Assembly: GCA_002842145.1 (NCBI GenBank)
Contig: PHCF01000055.1
Location: forward strand, 1 to 47,810
Direction: 5' to 3'
DNA: 47,810 nucleotides
From: Betaproteobacteria bacterium HGW-Betaproteobacteria-6
GTDB lineage: Bacteria > Pseudomonadota > Gammaproteobacteria > Burkholderiales > Rhodocyclaceae
Position 1 is the stretch's first letter. The number at the start of each line of letters is the position of its first letter. Below the pieces are notes generated by a model that was given only the letters and a program-made list of their open reading frames with translations, did no database searches and was not told the DNA's origin. The translations under genes and the position numbers were made by a program. This document shows positions 43,995-47,810 of this stretch, piece after piece.

Positions 43995-46061
43995 ATGAGT
44001 GCAGCGTTGTTACTGGCGCTTGGTTGCGCCGTGTTGGCAGTCCTGTATGGCTGGATTTCCAGTCAGCAGATCCTCGCGTTGTCAGCCGGCAACGACCGCA
44101 TGAAAGAGATTGCCAAGGCAATCCAGGAAGGTGCGGAGGCTTATCTCTCCCGACAGTACAAGACCATTGCCATGGTCGGCATAGTTCTTTTTCTCGTCAT
44201 TGGCCTTGTTCCAAAACTGGGCTGGTTGACGGCGTTTGGCTTCCTGATCGGTGCCGTGCTGTCCGGCGCAGCCGGCTTTATCGGCATGAACGTTTCGGTG
44301 CGTGCGAATGTGCGTACGGCCGAAGCTGCGCGTAGCGGTATCGCCGCCGCGCTTGACGTCGCCTTCAAGGGCGGCGCCATTACCGGCATGCTGGTGGTTG
44401 GTCTTGGTCTGCTCGGCGTCGCCGGCTATTACGCCTTCCTCAAGTCGATCGGTGGTGCTGGTGCCGACCTGCACCACGTCATTGAGCCGTTGGTCGGATT
44501 GGCCTTCGGGTCTTCGCTGATCTCCATTTTCGCCCGTCTGGGCGGCGGCATCTTTACCAAGGGGGCGGACGTTGGAGCCGACCTCGTTGGCAAGGTTGAA
44601 GCCGGTATTCCCGAGGATGATCCGCGCAATCCGGCAGTCATCGCCGACAACGTCGGTGACAATGTCGGCGACTGTGCCGGCATGGCGGCCGACCTGTTCG
44701 AAACCTATGCCGTGACCGTGGTTGCAACCATGGTGCTTGCCGCGCTGATCATCAAGTCGGCGACCGGCCTCGGCGAAAACCTCGTGCTCTATCCCCTCGC
44801 TCTGGGTGGCGTCTCGATCATTGCCTCCATCGTCGGCTGCTATTTCGTCAAGGCAACCGAAGGCGGCAAGATCATGGCCGCCCTCTATCGCGGCCTGATC
44901 GTTGCCGGTGTTCTGGCGCTGGTTTTCTACTATCCGGTGACCTCCTGGCTGATCGGTGCCGGCGCTACCTTGGCCGATGGGACTGTGATCAACACGGCGT
45001 CGATGTTTGGGTGCTCCGTAGTTGGCTTGGTGCTGACTGCTGCCCTGGTCTGGATTACCGAGTACTACACCGGTACTGACTATGCACCGGTCAAGCATGT
45101 TGCAGCTGCCTGTCAGACTGGCCACGCAACCAACATCATTGCCGGTATTGGCGTTTCCATGAAGGCAACTGCGCTACCAGTGCTCTCTGTCTGTGCAGCG
45201 ATCTATGCGGCTTTTGCCATGGGCGGCCTGTTCGGTATCGCCATCGCGGCCACATCAATGCTGTCGATGGCCGGTATCGTCGTGGCGCTCGACGCCTACG
45301 GTCCGATCACTGATAACGCCGGCGGTATCGCCGAAATGGCCGAACTGCCGAAGGAGGTGCGCAACGTTACCGATCCGCTCGACGCCGTCGGCAATACCAC
45401 CAAGGCGGTGACCAAGGGTTATGCCATCGGGTCCGCCGGTCTGGCTGCGCTGGTGCTCTTCGCCGACTACACGCATGGTCTGGAAGCAGTGTCGGGCAAG
45501 GTCTTCACTTTTGACCTTTCCAATCACCTGGTCATTATCGGTCTCTTCATTGGCGGTCTGATCCCCTTCCTGTTCGGTGCCATGGCCATGGAAGCAGTGG
45601 GCCGTTCAGCCAGTGCGGTGGTCGTCGAGGTCCGTCGTCAATTCAAGGAAATCCCCGGCATCATGGAAGGCACGGCCAAGCCAGACTATTCGCGTGCTGT
45701 CGATATGTTGACCGTGGCGGCCATCAAGGAAATGATGATCCCGTCCATCCTGCCTGTGGCCGTTCCGATCGTCGTCGGCCTGCTTTTAGGCCCGGTTGCG
45801 CTTGGCGGTCTGCTGGTAGGCACCATCGTGACCGGCTTGTTCGTTGCCATTTCGATGACGACGGGGGGCGGTGCCTGGGACAACGCCAAGAAATACATCG
45901 AGGATGGTCACTTTGGTGGCAAGGGGTCGGAGGCCCACAAAGCTGCGGTAACGGGTGATACAGTCGGCGATCCGTATAAGGATACGGCTGGCCCCGCTGT
46001 CAATCCGCTGATCAAGATCATCAATCTGGTTGCCTTGTTGATCGTTCCGCTGATCGCTTGA
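43995..46061 (+). CDS. hppA: Membrane pyrophosphatase, K+-independent H+ pump type
   Basis: 688 residues and about 16 membrane helices. It couples hydrolysis of pyrophosphate to proton export. Substrate and metal motifs [19 protein letters not shown] and [12 protein letters not shown] are present. [10 protein letters not shown] has lysine where potassium-dependent enzymes have alanine, which predicts a K+-independent pump. The ribosome site is AGGGGGAGAG. With pfp it suggests reversible PPi-linked glycolysis and energy storage. A strong terminator follows. Confidence 0.95.
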   Translation: MSAALLLALGCAVLAVLYGWISSQQILALSAGNDRMKEIAKAIQEGAEAYLSRQYKTIAMVGIVLFLVIGLVPKLGWLTAFGFLIGAVLSGAAGFIGMNVSVRANVRTAEAARSGIAAALDVAFKGGAITGMLVVGLGLLGVAGYYAFLKSIGGAGADLHHVIEPLVGLAFGSSLISIFARLGGGIFTKGADVGADLVGKVEAGIPEDDPRNPAVIADNVGDNVGDCAGMAADLFETYAVTVVATMVLAALIIKSATGLGENLVLYPLALGGVSIIASIVGCYFVKATEGGKIMAALYRGLIVAGVLALVFYYPVTSWLIGAGATLADGTVINTASMFGCSVVGLVLTAALVWITEYYTGTDYAPVKHVAAACQTGHATNIIAGIGVSMKATALPVLSVCAAIYAAFAMGGLFGIAIAATSMLSMAGIVVALDAYGPITDNAGGIAEMAELPKEVRNVTDPLDAVGNTTKAVTKGYAIGSAGLAALVLFADYTHGLEAVSGKVFTFDLSNHLVIIGLFIGGLIPFLFGAMAMEAVGRSASAVVVEVRRQFKEIPGIMEGTAKPDYSRAVDMLTVAAIKEMMIPSILPVAVPIVVGLLLGPVALGGLLVGTIVTGLFVAISMTTGGGAWDNAKKYIEDGHFGGKGSEAHKAAVTGDTVGDPYKDTAGPAVNPLIKIINLVALLIVPLIA

Positions 46062-46078
46062 TCGGTATTGCAGTATTG

Positions 46079-46105
46079 AAAAAGGCGGCCATGGGCCGCC
46101 TTTTT
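46079..46105 (+). terminator. Rho-independent terminator of hppA
   Basis: AAAAAGGCGGCC, loop ATG, GGCCGCC, TTTTT, 18 bases after the hppA stop. Confidence 0.94.
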
Positions 46106-46168
46106 ACATTTCTTTGAATCGCAATTTTCAAGCCAAGTTAGAATCTGCAAATGAATTCAGGGAGTGGC

Positions 46169-47810
46169 ATGAGCGAGGTTGCAAGCGGTTCCGCCGGTGT
46201 CGGCAATTCTGGTGTGCGGGAAGATCTCCTGCACCATGATCCTTTACTGGATTGCCTGGTCGAGTTGACCCGTATTCATGGTCGTCCGAGTACACGCGCG
46301 GCGCTGGTTGCGGGGTTGCCTCTGGAAAAGGGGTCGCTGACACCATCCTTGTTCGGACGCGCGGCCAGTCGTGCCGGATTGTCGGCCAAGGTAGTCAAGC
46401 GTTCGCTGGATCGTATCGACGATGTTTTGCTACCAGCTGTTCTGCTGCTGAACGGTGATGAGGCCTGTGTCCTGCTAGGTTGGGATGAATCCGGTCAGAC
46501 AGCCCGCCTGCTGTTTCCGGATACGGGGCAGGGTTCACATCAGATGGCGCGGGATGACCTGGCGCTACGCTATACCGGGATCTCCATATTTGCCCGGCCG
46601 CATTTTCGCTTCGACAGCCGCACGCCGCAGGTGGGTGAGGTCAAGCTGCGTCACTGGTTCTGGGGGGCTTTGGCCGAGCAGATGCCGGTCTACCGGGATG
46701 TTCTGGGTGCAGCTTTACTGATCAACGTGATGGCTTTGGCCATGCCGCTGTTCACGATGAATGTCTATGATCGCGTCGTTCCCAACCGGGCGATGGAGAC
46801 GCTATGGGTTCTCGCTCTTGGCGTTGTCCTCATCATCGGTGTCGACATGGCGCTGCGTTCCCTGCGTGGCTATTTCATCGATCTGGCCGGGGCTCGCATC
46901 GACATGAAATTGTCCGCCGCGATCATGGAGCGCGTGCTGGGTGTGCGCATGGAGGCACGGCCGGCGGCAGTTGGCGCATTTGCTTCGAATCTGCGTTCAT
47001 TCGAGTCGGTTCGCGATTTCATAACATCGGCTTCGGTCACCGCTTTTATCGATCTGCCGTTTGCCCTGCTTTTTGTTCTGGTCATCGCGCTTATCGCCTG
47101 GCAACTGATCATCCCTGTATTGCTGGCTATCGCGGCCGTAGTGGTTTATGCGTATGTACTTCAACACAAAATGCACGCACTCTCGGAATCGACCTATCGG
47201 GCCGGTGCGCTGCGCAATGCGACCCTGGTTGAAAGCCTGACAGCGCTGGAAACCATCAAGACGCAAGGGGCCGAAGGGCTGATGCAGGCGAAGTGGGAAA
47301 AGACGGTTTCCTTTGTCGCCGGGGTCAACAATCAGATGCGTTTTCTCTCTGCCGCGGCGACCAACGGGGCAATGGAAATCCAGCAGATCGTCAACATTGC
47401 GGTGGTGATTGGCGGTGTGTACCTGATCGCTGACGGAAAGCTCAGCATGGGCGGCCTGATTGCCTGCACTATGCTGACTTCGCGCGCGGTTGCTCCGCTG
47501 GGGCAAATGGTTGGTTTGCTCATGCAGTATCACAATGCCAAGGTGGCGCTGACCTCGCTTGAGCAGATCATGCAGAACCCGGTTGAGCGGCCGGGCGATG
47601 CCAATTTTGTGCATCGCCCCGAACTCAAAGGGAATATCGAATTCCGCGATGTTCAGTTCAGTTATCCGAATTGCCAGGTTGCCGCGTTGAAGGGCCTGAA
47701 TTGCCGGATCGACGAAGGTGAAAAGGTCGTGGTGATCGGCCGCATCGGTTCGGGAAAGACGACCTTGCAGAAATTGCTGCTCGGCCTGTACCAGCCGACC
47801 GGCGGTGCGG
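46169..47810 (+). CDS. Type I secretion ABC transporter (partial)
   Basis: The first 547 residues of an RTX/LapB-type secretion ATPase; the gene runs off the right edge. Residues 25-150 form a C39-like peptidase domain (D-P-L-L-D-C-L-V-E-L-T) that appears to lack the catalytic pair, as in CLD-type exporters that bind but do not cut their cargo. Six membrane helices span about 170-450. The ATPase domain begins near 485, with Walker A G-R-I-G-S-G-K-T-T at the very end. ATG 46169 has GGGAG upstream; in-frame ATG 46151 is less well placed. The membrane fusion partner and cargo would be further right. Confidence 0.93.
   Translation, partial: MSEVASGSAGVGNSGVREDLLHHDPLLDCLVELTRIHGRPSTRAALVAGLPLEKGSLTPSLFGRAASRAGLSAKVVKRSLDRIDDVLLPAVLLLNGDEACVLLGWDESGQTARLLFPDTGQGSHQMARDDLALRYTGISIFARPHFRFDSRTPQVGEVKLRHWFWGALAEQMPVYRDVLGAALLINVMALAMPLFTMNVYDRVVPNRAMETLWVLALGVVLIIGVDMALRSLRGYFIDLAGARIDMKLSAAIMERVLGVRMEARPAAVGAFASNLRSFESVRDFITSASVTAFIDLPFALLFVLVIALIAWQLIIPVLLAIAAVVVYAYVLQHKMHALSESTYRAGALRNATLVESLTALETIKTQGAEGLMQAKWEKTVSFVAGVNNQMRFLSAAATNGAMEIQQIVNIAVVIGGVYLIADGKLSMGGLIACTMLTSRAVAPLGQMVGLLMQYHNAKVALTSLEQIMQNPVERPGDANFVHRPELKGNIEFRDVQFSYPNCQVAALKGLNCRIDEGEKVVVIGRIGSGKTTLQKLLLGLYQPTGGA

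Overview
The window looks like a GC-rich betaproteobacterial chromosome of the Rhodocyclales type (Dechloromonas/Azonexus-like). This rests on the gene order exbB-exbD-lpxK-ycaR(Trm112)-kdsB-adk, a DUF3460 protein, heme d1 genes for nirS-type denitrification, PEP-CTERM proteins with a sigma-54 promoter, and the pairing of a PPi-dependent phosphofructokinase with a proton-pumping pyrophosphatase. The assignment is inference from gene content; no marker gene was compared.

Layout: 1-1395 carries the N-terminal half of an ABC exporter (minus strand). 1453-4232 is nirJ-nirN behind an FNR/DNR-type box. 4233-5180 holds no ordinary gene but contains a palindrome, a sigma-54-like promoter, a strongly foldable stretch and a very short DUF3149-like ORF, bounded by two inverted copies of a short repeat. 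5185-5929 is a frameshifted PEP-CTERM gene. 6160-12033 holds an L,D-transpeptidase, an SpmA/SpmB-like membrane protein, and a binding protein coupled to a hybrid histidine kinase. tRNA-Leu(GAG) follows at 12181. 12478-17684 is housekeeping (DUF3460, PhhB, HD hydrolase, Yip1-like, RluE, DUF192, UbiC, di-heme peroxidase), and 17681-20680 is a DAHL-PAS-GGDEF-EAL protein. 21166-21828 is an intact PEP-CTERM gene. 21976-31772 is a tightly packed four-gene minus-strand operon. 32044-36646 holds a cysteine-cluster protein and a second hybrid kinase. 36777-46061 is housekeeping (sodB, xseA, exbBD, lpxK, Trm112, kdsB, a broken adk, pfp, hppA). A type I secretion ABC ATPase runs off the right end.

The best candidate for an undescribed system is the operon at 21976-31772. 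Its first protein has a TIR/deoxyribohydrolase-like domain, TPRs and a SLOG-like domain. The second is a 1790-residue protein with two alpha/beta-hydrolase domains, a CHAT (caspase-like) protease and C-terminal repeats. The third is an M15 peptidoglycan peptidase, and the fourth a polytopic membrane protein whose soluble C-terminus repeats the D-L...N...E-L-G pattern of the first. The logic (ligand sensor, protease/lipase, wall peptidase, membrane effector) resembles NTP- or nucleotide-triggered conflict systems. Function is inference.

The second signal is a roughly 37-base interspersed repeat: head GCTACGGTCAACCGG, middle AAAAATCGGCC, tail AAAATTGAAAT. I count eight clear copies and six degenerate ones that lie inside genes. 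Several clear copies sit just upstream of genes or right after stop codons. The adk gene and one PEP-CTERM gene carry out-of-frame lesions that could be real or assembly errors.
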